From Kazachstania africana CBS 2517 (lineage: Eukaryota; Ascomycota; Saccharomycetes; Saccharomycetales; Saccharomycetaceae): a DNA stretch of 64,000 nt. The position numbers and the translations under genes were made by a program. Below are positions 50,756 to 60,318 of the stretch, piece after piece. Within the stretch, counting starts at the first letter, position 1. Each line of letters starts with the position of its first letter. The stretch covers positions 248,001 to 312,000 of the forward strand of contig NC_018942.1 in assembly GCF_000304475.1 (NCBI RefSeq). The letters are read 5' to 3'. The notes beneath the pieces are model-generated. The model saw only the letters and a program-made list of their open reading frames with translations, searched no databases and was not told where the DNA came from.

Positions 50756-51301
50756 CCTTTTAGATAACCATAGAAATACTGATCATAAACGTTAGTCTAC
50801 GTTTAAATGCGTGAATTTAATGACGAGGAGTTAACCTTGATAACTTCTTGTAATGATTTTCAGTACTGGAATGACTTTGTTCTGTACCTTTTAATATGCT
50901 ATGAGAAAAAGGGTCCAAAAAATGCTATCTTAATCTCACTAATAATATGTATATGTCTAGGTAAACTCACAAAGGAAGGGTTTGCAGGTCAATACTCGAA
51001 ACTTTTATGCAGGGCAGGAAGACTATTAGATTGACATGTTTTCTTTTAATATCCTTTCGTATAACGTCGGAAGCGATGCGTCGGGTAATGTCTAACAGTA
51101 TATATAGCACATGTTACCACTATGCGAATGCAATATGGAGTGGGTAACATATTGTGGCATGATTCAATCGAGTGATCTTTTGTGAACTCATCATGTCGAA
51201 TTTGTCTGGCTGATTTACCTCGTTATGTGTGTCTCTCTTGTTGCACGTGCGTTGTGCAGTCGATGTTTTGCATTGTGACACAAACGTACCTGACGTGCTG
51301 A
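50756..51301. other. Divergent PKH2 / orphan-gene promoter with a small ORF
   Basis: 546 bp. A 75-codon ORF beginning at an ATG (50807-51034, plus strand) lies here. It has one hydrophobic segment (about 40-52), no recognised homologue and is too short to call. A Reb1-type CGGGTAA is at 51082-51088 and a palindromic CACGTG at 51244-51249, 58 bp before the next ORF. Confidence 0.4.
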
Positions 51302-51931
51302 ATGTCAAAAACTGAGGTTACGTTGATAGGTTACGCTGTTGATGTGCTTCGAGAGTATAGCTGTATGTATAAATTCAGCTATAACATAATCGGTAATAGA
51401 ATCCTTCTGCAGGATAAGGACATAGGTACTTATTTGAGTTATAAGAAACTATTAACTTCAATAAAAAATGTTTATTCAAGTAACACAAGCAGCATAGAGA
51501 GTCTGTTGAGCGCTGATAATGACGACATCAGTACTCTAAATGATGATGTTGGTAAGACGTATAGTAACAATCATTCGTTGCTGACGTCTTTGTTTATGAA
51601 AAAGATGCTGCCAGTTACATTTGATACGTTTGTGCTAGATCATTTGATTGAGATGTGTACTGTTGAAAATCATCCATATTTTGAGGGACAATTCAGTAGT
51701 ATCAGAAAGCCAAGGCTAATTGAAAAAATATGCCAACGATTCAGAGATAAATTATATAGTTTAAGAAGCACGTATCACTACGATGAAGCGACGACGCTGT
51801 CAGCAAATACTTCTAGCACGGTATTTTCAACAAGATACAGAAGAAGAGAGGAAACTCCGATGACTACTTTTGGTTCAACAAATGTATTCAATCTTTTTGA
51901 TGATGCACACGGCTGTCGTGGTGATCAGTAG
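51302..51931 (+). CDS. Unrecognised 209-residue protein
   Basis: ORF of 209 codons with an ATG start (MSKTEVTLIGYAVDVLREYS) and no family that I recognise. It is polar, with no signal peptide or membrane segment. A Ser/Asn/Asp-rich stretch lies about 60-90. A more ordered-looking, hydrophobic-and-charged part follows (about 98-160, MLPVTFDTFVLDHLIEMCTV onward), then a Thr-rich tail. It lies between PKH2 and TPT1, where S. cerevisiae has only IZH4. A CACGTG E-box is 58 bp upstream. It may be a fast-evolving orthologue of a known gene or a lineage-specific gene. Confidence 0.6.
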   Translation: MSKTEVTLIGYAVDVLREYSCMYKFSYNIIGNRILLQDKDIGTYLSYKKLLTSIKNVYSSNTSSIESLLSADNDDISTLNDDVGKTYSNNHSLLTSLFMKKMLPVTFDTFVLDHLIEMCTVENHPYFEGQFSSIRKPRLIEKICQRFRDKLYSLRSTYHYDEATTLSANTSSTVFSTRYRRREETPMTTFGSTNVFNLFDDAHGCRGDQ

Positions 51932-52108
51932 AAATTTCTTGTATGTACAAAAGCCCACTTTTTTTAATGTTCTAATTCTCAACAATTCAACAATGAACCT
52001 GTTCAAAAGTAATAAAAGTTGATATGTATATATATACATAGGGAGAGTGTCCATTGTGGATGCTCGAGCATATTATCCGATGGAAGCACAATTGTCAAGT
52101 CATAGAAC

Positions 52109-52768
52109 ATGAGCACATACACCATAACCAAACAGATCCCCAGCGCAGGTACTATTACTGTCAAGAATAACACTGAGAACCGAAGTGAAACTTTATCAGG
52201 GACACAGAATCATGGTCTGATGTATGTAAACACTGCTTTCACCATACTGTACCTCTTCCTTCTAGTTTTCTTCACCGACGTCTATCTGATCTCGAGATAC
52301 AAGAGTGTCATGACCATGACCGATTATATTATCATCAACGTGTATATCGCCATCTGTTTGAAATTTTCAATATTAAATTTGTTGAAAAAGGAAAAGAAGA
52401 TAATGAAAAATTTAAACAATTTGCAAATAATTTCAATCGTCTCATTATTGTATTATATCTATTACGATAATATATTTTATTTCAAAGTACTATCATTATT
52501 AATATTCTGCATAAATTTGTTGATTCAGTCCATATCCATCGACCAAGTTAACTTATCGACTTCGATAACGATAATTTATTTTTTACCATTAGTATCAAAT
52601 AATAGGGTAGATTCAAACTTATTAACATTGGAAATTCTACTTAACTGTGTTACATTAAGCTTAAATTTCAGTAACTCTAAATTGGTCGTAAAAAATTTCG
52701 TCATTAATTCTACGAATTTACTTCATTTATTGGTGATTATCAGATCATTTACCAAGATTCATAATTAG
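52109..52768 (+). CDS. Unrecognised 219-residue multi-pass membrane protein
   Basis: ORF of 219 codons starting at an ATG after a (TA)-rich stretch. After a polar N-terminus of about 40 residues it has six or seven hydrophobic segments with short loops (about 44-66, 76-98, 107-125, 128-145, 151-166, 170-190 and 198-212). Position and orientation are those of IZH4 (YOL101C), but the conserved His/Glu/Asp pattern of the PAQR/Izh family is not visible and the protein is about 90 residues shorter. The stop lies only 5 bp before the TPT1 ATG. Real coding is likely; function is unknown. Confidence 0.6.
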   Translation: MSTYTITKQIPSAGTITVKNNTENRSETLSGTQNHGLMYVNTAFTILYLFLLVFFTDVYLISRYKSVMTMTDYIIINVYIAICLKFSILNLLKKEKKIMKNLNNLQIISIVSLLYYIYYDNIFYFKVLSLLIFCINLLIQSISIDQVNLSTSITIIYFLPLVSNNRVDSNLLTLEILLNCVTLSLNFSNSKLVVKNFVINSTNLLHLLVIIRSFTKIHN

Positions 52769-52773
52769 TTAAA

Positions 52774-53439
52774 ATGGATAAGAGAGATGTGCATATTTCA
52801 AAATCGTTATCTTATCTACTAAGACATGGCGCTTTAAAAGAAAATTTACTCGTAGACAACAACGGTTACGTTCCAGTAATACAATTGTTAAGCCATAATA
52901 GATTGAAGACACATAAAACGACAATACAGGATTTGGAAAGAGTCGTAGCGAACAATGATAAACAGCGCTTCAAATTCAATGAAGCTCATGATATGCTTGC
53001 GGCAGTACAGGGCCATTCAATAGAAATTACTCCAGATTCAACTACCTTGACACCGATTAAAAATTTGGAACAGCTACCGAATGCACTGATCCACGGGACG
53101 AATTTAAAGAATTTGGGTCTGATACTAGAAAGTGGTGGTATCAAGAAAATGGATAGGTTGCACATCCATTTGTCGCCAGGCATAGTAGGTGTTGACAAAG
53201 AAGTAATAAGTGGTATGAGAAAAAATTCAACTGTGTTGATTTATCTTCGGTTGGGCGATGATCTAATAAAGAATTTACACCTCTACAAATCATTGAATAA
53301 CGTCTATTTATGTAGTGATACTATACCTTTAAAAGACTTTGATAGAATTGTGATTAGAAAGGTCACAAATTTGGAAGCTAAGTACGGGAAAACACTTGAG
53401 CTTTTAAATAAATTTGAAATTACGTATCAAATAGAATAA
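52774..53439 (+). CDS. TPT1: Tpt1, tRNA 2'-phosphotransferase
   Basis: Removes the 2'-phosphate left at the splice junction after tRNA ligation, transferring it to NAD+ to yield ADP-ribose 1'',2''-cyclic phosphate. It is essential in S. cerevisiae. It has 221 residues (230 in S. cerevisiae). Conserved RNA-binding/catalytic segments are ISKSLSYLLRHGA (Arg-His near 18), HGTNLKNLGLILESGG (about 109-124), MDRLHIHLSPG and the ADP-ribose-binding part with STVLIYLRL and YLCSDTIPLKDF. The ATG is 5 bp after the upstream membrane-protein stop, so its promoter or leader must lie inside that gene. Confidence 0.96.
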   Translation: MDKRDVHISKSLSYLLRHGALKENLLVDNNGYVPVIQLLSHNRLKTHKTTIQDLERVVANNDKQRFKFNEAHDMLAAVQGHSIEITPDSTTLTPIKNLEQLPNALIHGTNLKNLGLILESGGIKKMDRLHIHLSPGIVGVDKEVISGMRKNSTVLIYLRLGDDLIKNLHLYKSLNNVYLCSDTIPLKDFDRIVIRKVTNLEAKYGKTLELLNKFEITYQIE

Positions 53440-53604
53440 ATGTGATTCTCCACATACATGCATATAACAATTTTTTGTTCTTCTCGATTTGGATTTTTTT
53501 AATATTGTAATGATATAAAGATTGTACATGTAAAGAGTAAAAATGAAAAGTATATATATATATGTTTATAAACATTTTATCTCGAATATATTAATCGTGA
53601 AGAA

Positions 53605-55338
53605 TCATGCCTCAGTAATTTCTTGAGTTGGTTCAAATTTCAAATCTTGAACCCTCGCAGCCTGTTTCTTCCTCCTTTCGGCCAATTCTTTTGAGGCTTT
53701 TATATTGAAACCGTCTTTCAATATCGTTTGAACTTCCTCTAATTCAAGGCCTGATAATTCTGGATAACAGAAATAACATAAGAAGATGGAAACAAAAGAT
53801 AAAGCGGCAAAGAAGGAGAAAGTACCTGTTGGTGTTATATTTTGTAACATTGTTAAAAATGTTGCAGCAATAACTAATGAACCTGCCCAATTTGTTGCAG
53901 TAGCAAAAGATGTTCCTACACCTCTTACATTTTGTGGGAACAATTCAGATTGTTGCCATGGAACGGTACCGATACCTAAAGCGTAGAATGCGGCGAATAA
54001 TATGATGAATACAATAATAATGATACCCCAACTGGTAAAACCTGAATGTTGAACGTAAGCGTCACTACCTACAAAAGTGATACCAATGAAATGGAAGGCA
54101 ATTGCACACATGACTAAAGAGACTGTCATACCTGGTAAACCGATCAACAGAATGTATCTACGACCTATTTTATCAATGGCAAAGAAGGCAACTAGAGTGA
54201 AAATGAAATTTGTACCAGAGACCACGATAGAGACCGCTGATGAATTTGAAAACCCGACAGTTTCAAAAATTGTACTTGAAAAATACATTAAAGAATTCCA
54301 ACCAGTAAATTGTTGGATACCTTGTAAACCGCAGGCGATTAATAAAGCTCTGAAATTTGATGGAACTGTGTGTAATTCTTTAACAGCATTGATAGCCTTG
54401 TGAAATTCAGTCTTACCTGGAATTGAACTATTCAATGCAGCCAATTCTTCAACTTTCAAATCGATTAATTCGTCAGGGGCATCATGGTAACTTTTCTTTA
54501 AAACAGCTTTAGCTTTATCAAATTGACCTTTCATAACATAATATCTAGGAGTATCAGGTAAAAAGAAGAAGAAAGTGAATTGCACTACGGTTGGAATTAA
54601 AGATAGACCGACTAGTACTCTCCAACCGTTATGGACATGATTGAGACCTGCCCCACAACCATAAGCAATTAATTGACCACCAGTTAGCCATAATGAGTTG
54701 ATGACTGTTAGTCTACCTCTAAGCATTTTTGGTGCAATTTCACTAATAAAAAGTGGAGAAATCAAAGAGCCGATACCAACACCGAACCCCATAATTAATC
54801 TACCAACTGTCATTTGCCAAAAGTTGCTTGCACTAATTTGTAAAATAGCACCAATCAAAAACATGACATTGGAAAACATTAGACATGGTTTTCTACCGTA
54901 CATATCAGCAGCAACACCGGCGAATATACTTGAAATTAAAGCACCTAAAGACGTAGCTGCAGTGATAAATTCTTTATCACCGTAAGTTAGTTCTTTATTA
55001 TCCAAATCAGTACCGATGGACACCAAAGCACTTGATATATAACCAGTATCGTAACCGAACATGAAACCTGAGATAGATGCTACAAAAGTTAATGTAATAA
55101 TGAATGGAGATACACTTTGATTGAAAGTGATCATTACTGAAGTATCGTCTTCATCATTTACAGGTCTGATAACGATTCTATCATCGTCATCGTCGAAATT
55201 TTCGTTGTCTGAATCTGAATTAATATCGATATCATTATGATTTGAAATAGTATCATCGGAATGTATATCATCTTTAAATTGTGGTACTATAGTAGACGAA
55301 ATAGCTTCATCATCCCTACGAGGAGATATTTTTGTCAT
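53605..55338 (-). CDS. ITR2: Itr2, myo-inositol/H+ symporter
   Basis: Twelve-helix sugar-porter family (MFS) transporter of myo-inositol at the plasma membrane. It has 577 residues (ITR1 584, ITR2 609). The N-terminus is acidic (Asp/Asn-rich, about 20-60). Typical sugar-porter motifs are [15 protein letters not shown] in helix 1, [11 protein letters not shown] in loop 2-3, [13 protein letters not shown] in helix 4, [12 protein letters not shown] in the central loop, [15 protein letters not shown] in helix 7 and [15 protein letters not shown] in loop 8-9. ATG at 55336-55338. The neighbours TPT1 and NDJ1 mark it as the YOL103W copy rather than ITR1. Confidence 0.94.
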   Translation of the reverse strand: MTKISPRRDDEAISSTIVPQFKDDIHSDDTISNHNDIDINSDSDNENFDDDDDRIVIRPVNDEDDTSVMITFNQSVSPFIITLTFVASISGFMFGYDTGYISSALVSIGTDLDNKELTYGDKEFITAATSLGALISSIFAGVAADMYGRKPCLMFSNVMFLIGAILQISASNFWQMTVGRLIMGFGVGIGSLISPLFISEIAPKMLRGRLTVINSLWLTGGQLIAYGCGAGLNHVHNGWRVLVGLSLIPTVVQFTFFFFLPDTPRYYVMKGQFDKAKAVLKKSYHDAPDELIDLKVEELAALNSSIPGKTEFHKAINAVKELHTVPSNFRALLIACGLQGIQQFTGWNSLMYFSSTIFETVGFSNSSAVSIVVSGTNFIFTLVAFFAIDKIGRRYILLIGLPGMTVSLVMCAIAFHFIGITFVGSDAYVQHSGFTSWGIIIIVFIILFAAFYALGIGTVPWQQSELFPQNVRGVGTSFATATNWAGSLVIAATFLTMLQNITPTGTFSFFAALSFVSIFLCYFCYPELSGLELEEVQTILKDGFNIKASKELAERRKKQAARVQDLKFEPTQEITEA

Positions 55339-56410
55339 AATACGGAAGTAGCAGTAGATTGAAGCAAAGAGACTGATTGAAAATGGGAATTATGATTAAA
55401 ATTCTGTTTCAAATTTTCTTGTTACTACTACTTTATATTTGAGTAATGTGTCTTAATGGTCGAGAAGATAAACAAATATAGAATGTGATAGAATGTGAAT
55501 ATTTTATTGCGAATAGTAATGGATTAGTGTAATATTAAACCCAAAAGTCACTCTATCTTGATTGTAAGAAGTAAAAAGCGTTCTCTCTATATTTTAATGT
55601 TTATTTTTTTATTTTTTGACTTTTCCCACTATGAATGGAGGAGGCTTCTTTGTATTTACCCAAAAAAAAAAACCGCTTCATCGATCATCGATTTCACATG
55701 GAGCGATCGATTTTTTTTTGCCAGTCGAATTTTTTCAACCGGAGAAACCCACGCGGGGTGGGGAGAGAAAAGGGAAATGTTATACTTTTTTCCTAGACGG
55801 GAAATTCTGATGTCCAATACTTTCTTATTGGGAAGCAGTTACCGATATGGTTAGGGTTGTGCTTCAGGGGTCGAGGCTGAAAAAAGAAAAGAAAAAAAAA
55901 AGCAACGCTGGAATCCGGGTAGCACAGCCCACGCTGGTGCGGTTTAGTTTTTTTCTTCCGTTTGGTATTCTCCACTCACGCGCGCCCCGTTTATTGTATC
56001 AGTCGATGGTCGAACCCCGCAGTGAGAAAAACTCAACAAACTGGCTGCTGCTGATGCGTTGAAGATAAGAGAAGTGAGCATGTGAAAGGTGAAATTTGTT
56101 GATATGTTCGGAGATAAGTAAGACATGGATTTTGATGGAAACGGTGAGACACTTTGGCAACCCAAACGATTAATAGGTGGCTTTCTTTCTGCGCGGGGAG
56201 ATGGATGGGTTCTGCTCTGAGGATGGGCGGCTAATAATTTGTTGTCACCCGGTAGCTACTGGAAATTTTCAAGCAATGGGCGGCTAATTAGTCGTAGGGT
56301 ATATATTCCCCTCCAAAAAAACAGTATAAATATAAAGGATGAATCAGCTCCGCGGTTAACAGAAGCAAGAGTGCTTCCCAGTCATTAGTGAGTTACAAGC
56401 TACATATAGT
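55339..56410. other. 1.07 kb divergent ITR2/NDJ1 promoter
   Basis: Unusually GC-rich islands for this genome (around 55740-55760, 55920-56020, 56190-56290). It holds a UASINO-like CATGTGAAAG at 56079-56088 and GCGGGG motifs (Mig1-like) near 55753 and 56193. The two URS1 sites near NDJ1 are listed separately. No tRNA or snoRNA is seen. Confidence 0.45.
56225..56288 (+). promoter_or_regulatory. Paired URS1 (Ume6) sites of NDJ1
   Basis: GGGCGGCTAAT occurs at 56225-56235 and again at 56278-56288, in the same orientation and 53 bp apart, 120-190 bp before the NDJ1 ATG. Each has the URS1 core GGCGGCTA (consensus TCGGCGGCTA). Ume6 bound here represses early meiotic genes in mitosis and activates them with Ime1. 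Confidence 0.65.
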
Positions 56411-57394
56411 ATGCCCTTGCAGGAAAGGAGTCCTGAACTAGATTGTAATTACGATCTTGTCAATTCAACTGAAATTTCTGTCACCCCAATTAAAAGAGAA
56501 TGGGTGGATATTACGTTGCTGTCGAGAAGCTCCAATAATAATTGGCTTAAAAGATGGTATTCCACATCCAATACAGGAACTTGGCCCCAACAATTCCACA
56601 GTATTCATCATCTCATGAATCACTGTAATTTACAATTCGAGTCTTCAGATCTTACAGCGCCAGCTTTCAAATTATTCAAAGATATCTATGCTAATTTACA
56701 AAAACCATCACATTCATACCCTTCACCAATGTATCACGTATATTTCCTTAATGACGACGGCAATCATAAGGATGAAAATGAAACATTGATAGATCAAGAG
56801 TCATCAGTGTCCACATTTTCCATAGACATAATACCAGCTACGCTCAATAGGATTAATAAATCAAACCCAAAACTAATGAAGTCTATAAAGTTTTACTTTC
56901 ACACGTTGTGTTTCCTTACAGATAAATGTCAACATTGTGATATTGAAGAATTCGATTTGGCAAAATCATGGAAGAGAATAATAGACAACTATATCAATCT
57001 TGTCTGTCAAAATTATATTGGAACTTGGTTACAATGGGTAAATTTAATAAATGAAAATGGAGGGAAGTATACTCTTATCAATAATAGATTGACAGATTTA
57101 CTCAATTTAGTGATGCGGAAATTCCATAAAGTATATTTCGTGTACAAAGATTCAAAAACATGTACAATCGATGAATTCAAGAATAAATTAATCAAACACA
57201 AACATAAGGTCACTTTCGGTGTTTGGATAGATAGTAGAAATAAAGTCTTAATTTTGGCAAATAGTTACCAGAAGATAACGATTTCTACCTTAGGACTTTG
57301 TATAGAAATTAATCAATCTGAATGTTTGGTTAAAAAGTTATTGCTTTTTGTTAATTTAGCAATCATACAATGTCTTCGAAACGAACTATGTTAA
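56411..57394 (+). CDS. NDJ1: Ndj1, meiotic telomere protein
   Basis: Probable orthologue of Ndj1 (Tam1), which attaches telomeres to the nuclear envelope and the SUN protein Mps3 in meiotic prophase (bouquet formation) and protects spindle pole cohesion. It has 327 residues; S. cerevisiae has 352. No domain family is recognisable; the protein is polar, with a hydrophobic C-terminus (LLLFVNLAIIQCLRNELC). The call rests on position between ITR2 and WSC3 (YOL104C), matching orientation and length, and twin URS1 sites upstream as expected of an early meiotic gene. Confidence 0.75.
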   Translation: MPLQERSPELDCNYDLVNSTEISVTPIKREWVDITLLSRSSNNNWLKRWYSTSNTGTWPQQFHSIHHLMNHCNLQFESSDLTAPAFKLFKDIYANLQKPSHSYPSPMYHVYFLNDDGNHKDENETLIDQESSVSTFSIDIIPATLNRINKSNPKLMKSIKFYFHTLCFLTDKCQHCDIEEFDLAKSWKRIIDNYINLVCQNYIGTWLQWVNLINENGGKYTLINNRLTDLLNLVMRKFHKVYFVYKDSKTCTIDEFKNKLIKHKHKVTFGVWIDSRNKVLILANSYQKITISTLGLCIEINQSECLVKKLLLFVNLAIIQCLRNELC

Positions 57395-57816
57395 TTGTTT
57401 TTGTCAATTTTTTCTATTTTTGTCAGATTTCACTCCGTCGTTCTTTGCGTTAATGGAAGGAAAAAAAAATATGGAACCTCGAGGTGTGCGCACTCCGTCC
57501 GTGGCCCTTTGTTCTCTCATGACGCAGCATCGATGCAACCAACTATGTACAATTTAAACTTAGAGAGGAAAAAAAATATCATACTGAAAAAACCTCCTCT
57601 CTTTAAAGCACTTCCAAGTTTCCATTCTGTATACTAATTCATAAATTTTGGTCATATTTTGCACATTTAGATCAAATTAAATAAAGTACTTCCGCGTTCA
57701 ACTTCTTCCTAGCCTCTAGTATCTTTGATCTACTTGAAAAGAAATCAAAAAAAGGAACTATATTGTTCTTATAATGCATAAAGTCTTTTCATAAGGATTA
57801 ACAATTTTATTATAGA
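57395..57816. other. Intergenic, WSC3 promoter
   Basis: 422 bp between the NDJ1 stop and the WSC3 ATG, with a GC-richer patch at about 57480-57540. No further feature is recognised. Confidence 0.5.
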
Positions 57817-59379
57817 ATGCACACAAATTCATATTCATATCTACTATTACTAGCATTACCTTTATTTAATTGCATTTTGGCCTTGGATCAATATAATTAT
57901 CAAGGCTGTTATGACGCATCTGCTTTAGAAAGTTCGATAACATTAACTTCCAAGGGTTCATACCTTTACCAATCTGTATCATATTGTCAGGAGCAATGTT
58001 CAAATTCTAATGTAGTAGCACTATTGAATGGTAATGAATGCTTTTGTGGGGATTCCATTTCATTCATATATTCTTTGGAGAAACTATCTTCATCAAAGTG
58101 TGACACTGCATGTGGTGGCTGGCCATATCAAACCTGTGGTGGGAGTTCTGCAATGGATGTATATATTGATGCCTCAGTTTCAATTAGCTCGCAAGAACAA
58201 AGTTCCCAAATTAGTAGTTCTACATTAAAGACAAGCTCATCGATAAAAGCATCATCAGAGACACAACTAGCTACAAAATCATCAATCTCGTCCTCATCAT
58301 TATCGTCGTTCACAACAAGAATAACATTAACTCCTTCCTCCGCAAAGGTTGCGGCATTATCAAGCTCTACTAAATCAAGCAGTCGGCCCATATCGGTTTC
58401 TTCAAGTTCTTTAATTGCGTCTCCTACTTCGTCTACAGTGCCACTCAGTTCTAGTACGAAGCAAGATATTACAACTTCAAGTACCCAAACCCCTACTGTT
58501 TCAACTACAACCGCTATACAAACTGCCATTTCGTTGCAACAACTAAGCTCTTCTGATCTAGCTAACGTTCCCACATCAACTACTAGTCCTAAAGCTGCAG
58601 TTACCTCCATTCACTATACAACCAAGGTGGTAGTTCAATCCGTTCTAACAACATTAAATCAAGAAGCAACCACTGTCATTGTGACCTCTACCTCCATAAT
58701 GAGCTCTTACTCTACTGCAACTGCTTTATCTGCCGGAGCAAATTCATCAATGAACGGCAAATCAAGCACCGGAAATAGCAACAAATTAAGCGGTGGAGCT
58801 ATAGCCGGAATAGTAATTGGCGTTGTAATCGGTTTTCTGATGATTTTATTAATTTTAGTCCTAATATTTATGTACTGGAGAAAACAGAAAAAGAAAAATA
58901 TGATGGAAAAATCACAGGTTGATTTTGAGGAGAATAAACAATTCCAACCTTACTCCTTCGGTGATGAAGATGCTAACCCAATCATATTGCCAGAACAATC
59001 ATCAAAGACTAGTAGCTGGATTTTCTCAAACAACAATGCAGCAAATATAAGTAATGCGACCAAGCGTAATTCCGGAACGCAATCCCTTCAATCATCTAAA
59101 GGAAGCAAAACAAATTCCTTATTTGGAAGAGGATCGACTGCAAATGTACCTCCACCTACTATATTAGAAAAAATGAGCTACCCGTCTACTGTCTTTGAAG
59201 AACCTGGAATTTATGCCAATGATCAAGATAAAAATATCTTCAGCGCTACATCGTTACCTGACCTAGGAATGGACAATGGAGTTTTACACATTGTTAACCC
59301 AGATACTCCTGATGAAATAAGTACCGTTGATTTTGAAACCGACTTAGTCAATGATAAAGCCGCCAATGAATCTTTCTAG
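57817..59379 (+). CDS. WSC3: Wsc3, cell wall stress sensor
   Basis: Mechanosensor of the cell wall integrity pathway that signals through Rom2 and Rho1 to Pkc1. It has 520 residues (556 in S. cerevisiae). A signal peptide covers about 1-22. The WSC domain covers about 25-113 with its eight cysteines (starting YQGCYDA and including CQEQC, CFCGDS, CDTACGG and CGG). A Ser/Thr-rich, heavily O-mannosylated stalk runs from about 120 to 320. One membrane helix (GAIAGIVIGVVIGFLMILL onward, about 326-350) is followed by RKQKKK and a cytosolic tail of about 165 residues. WSC2 is the paralogue; the neighbours identify WSC3. Confidence 0.93.
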   Translation: MHTNSYSYLLLLALPLFNCILALDQYNYQGCYDASALESSITLTSKGSYLYQSVSYCQEQCSNSNVVALLNGNECFCGDSISFIYSLEKLSSSKCDTACGGWPYQTCGGSSAMDVYIDASVSISSQEQSSQISSSTLKTSSSIKASSETQLATKSSISSSSLSSFTTRITLTPSSAKVAALSSSTKSSSRPISVSSSSLIASPTSSTVPLSSSTKQDITTSSTQTPTVSTTTAIQTAISLQQLSSSDLANVPTSTTSPKAAVTSIHYTTKVVVQSVLTTLNQEATTVIVTSTSIMSSYSTATALSAGANSSMNGKSSTGNSNKLSGGAIAGIVIGVVIGFLMILLILVLIFMYWRKQKKKNMMEKSQVDFEENKQFQPYSFGDEDANPIILPEQSSKTSSWIFSNNNAANISNATKRNSGTQSLQSSKGSKTNSLFGRGSTANVPPPTILEKMSYPSTVFEEPGIYANDQDKNIFSATSLPDLGMDNGVLHIVNPDTPDEISTVDFETDLVNDKAANESF

Positions 59380-59506
59380 TCTTCACAATAACTTTCAAAC
59401 ACAATTGTATATAACAGATCTATTTAAGTTATTCTTCCATTTTACTCATCCTTTCATCTGCATTGGCTTGGGGTAGGTTAGTCTTTGATGAAAAGGTGGG
59501 GATCGG

Positions 59507-59513
59507 AAAAAAA
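59507..59513 (-). terminator. Pol III terminator of tRNA-Thr
   Basis: Seven A residues on the plus strand read as seven T on the minus strand, nine bases beyond the tRNA 3' end. A standard RNA polymerase III stop signal. Confidence 0.75.
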
Positions 59514-59522
59514 TGAAAAGGA

Positions 59523-59595
59523 TGCTTCCAACCAGAGTCGAACTGATGATCTCCACATTACTAGTGTGGCGCCTTACCAACTTGGCCATAGAAGC
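59523..59595 (-). tRNA. tRNA-Thr, anticodon AGT
   Basis: A 73-nt cloverleaf on the minus strand. The acceptor stem GCTTCTA pairs with TGGAAGC and is followed by discriminator A. The A box lies in TGGCCAAGTTGG, the anticodon loop reads CTAGTAA (anticodon AGT, read as IGU), and the B box is AGTTCGACTCT. There is no intron. It closely resembles the S. cerevisiae tRNA-Thr(AGU). It marks the end of the YOL synteny block. Confidence 0.96.
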
Positions 59596-60318
59596 TTATT
59601 CTTGGAATTTGAAGAATTCTAGCCCAAAATATTCTTTATCATTTTTCCATATGAATGGACGGAAACATGCTGGAAAGCCTTTATACCTTCGTTGACGGAA
59701 ACGGCCTTGGAGGTGCTCATACCTTCGTTACTGTTGTTAAACATGATAGACTTGTAAGAGTATAAGTTCTTTTATTTTATTCGATAATTATCGTAATAAG
59801 TCGATATATCTTTTCTTCTAATGTACATAGCGTAACGAAGGTAATGAAATAATCCAGGATGTTCCGTTGTTATTTCATCCTCTATATAATAATTGGATTG
59901 GAAAGGATTCCATCGAGAATCGATTACCCATGAAGAATTTTGTCGAGGTTTATCCGAAGATACTCTCTCACGGCCCGTCTGAGTGAGACTACGGTGATCC
60001 CTAATACTAGACTTCTTCTCAAGACTTGTCCTAGGTTATATCAGGATGTTCCCGTTCATTACAATGCTGTCACGAGCCAGAGTAGCTTATTGTTTCCTTT
60101 TGAAGTCTCTTATCTCATCTATGTCTTACAAACGTATTTTACTAATAGTTGGTTTTATTCCCATTGGTAAGGTAAGTTTCAAATGTAATGTACCCCTAAT
60201 TAGGGTGAATATATTGTTATATTACGAACTTGGATATATCTACTATTTATAATTATTTATTTGGCTCTTGAAAGAAAAAGAATTGAAAAATTGGAAAGAT
60301 TCGAACCCGAAGTTAACT
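59596..60318. other. tRNA 5' flank and PLB 3' flank with short repeats
   Basis: 723 bp with no gene. ATACCTTCGTT occurs directly repeated at 59683-59693 and 59719-59729. TACCTTCGTTAC at 59720-59731 has a perfect inverted copy at 59832-59843. CAGGATGTTCC repeats at 59855-59865 and 60042-60052. TGAAATAA (59845-59852) is inverted at 59870-59877. This could be debris of a retrotransposon LTR, which often inserts beside tRNA genes, but no intact LTR ends or target duplications are found. Confidence 0.35.

Noticed and set aside
59732..60170. Possible solo LTR upstream of tRNA-Thr
   Set aside because: Starts with TGTT and holds a weakly delta-like GGGAATAAAACCAACT stretch in reverse, but no matching LTR end and no 5-bp target duplication could be found.
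60294..60312. tRNA T-arm-like GGTTCGAATC-type sequence on the minus strand just after the phospholipase B stop
   Set aside because: The flanking bases do not form a T stem or acceptor stem, and there is no anticodon or D arm upstream, which would fall in the PLB coding sequence.
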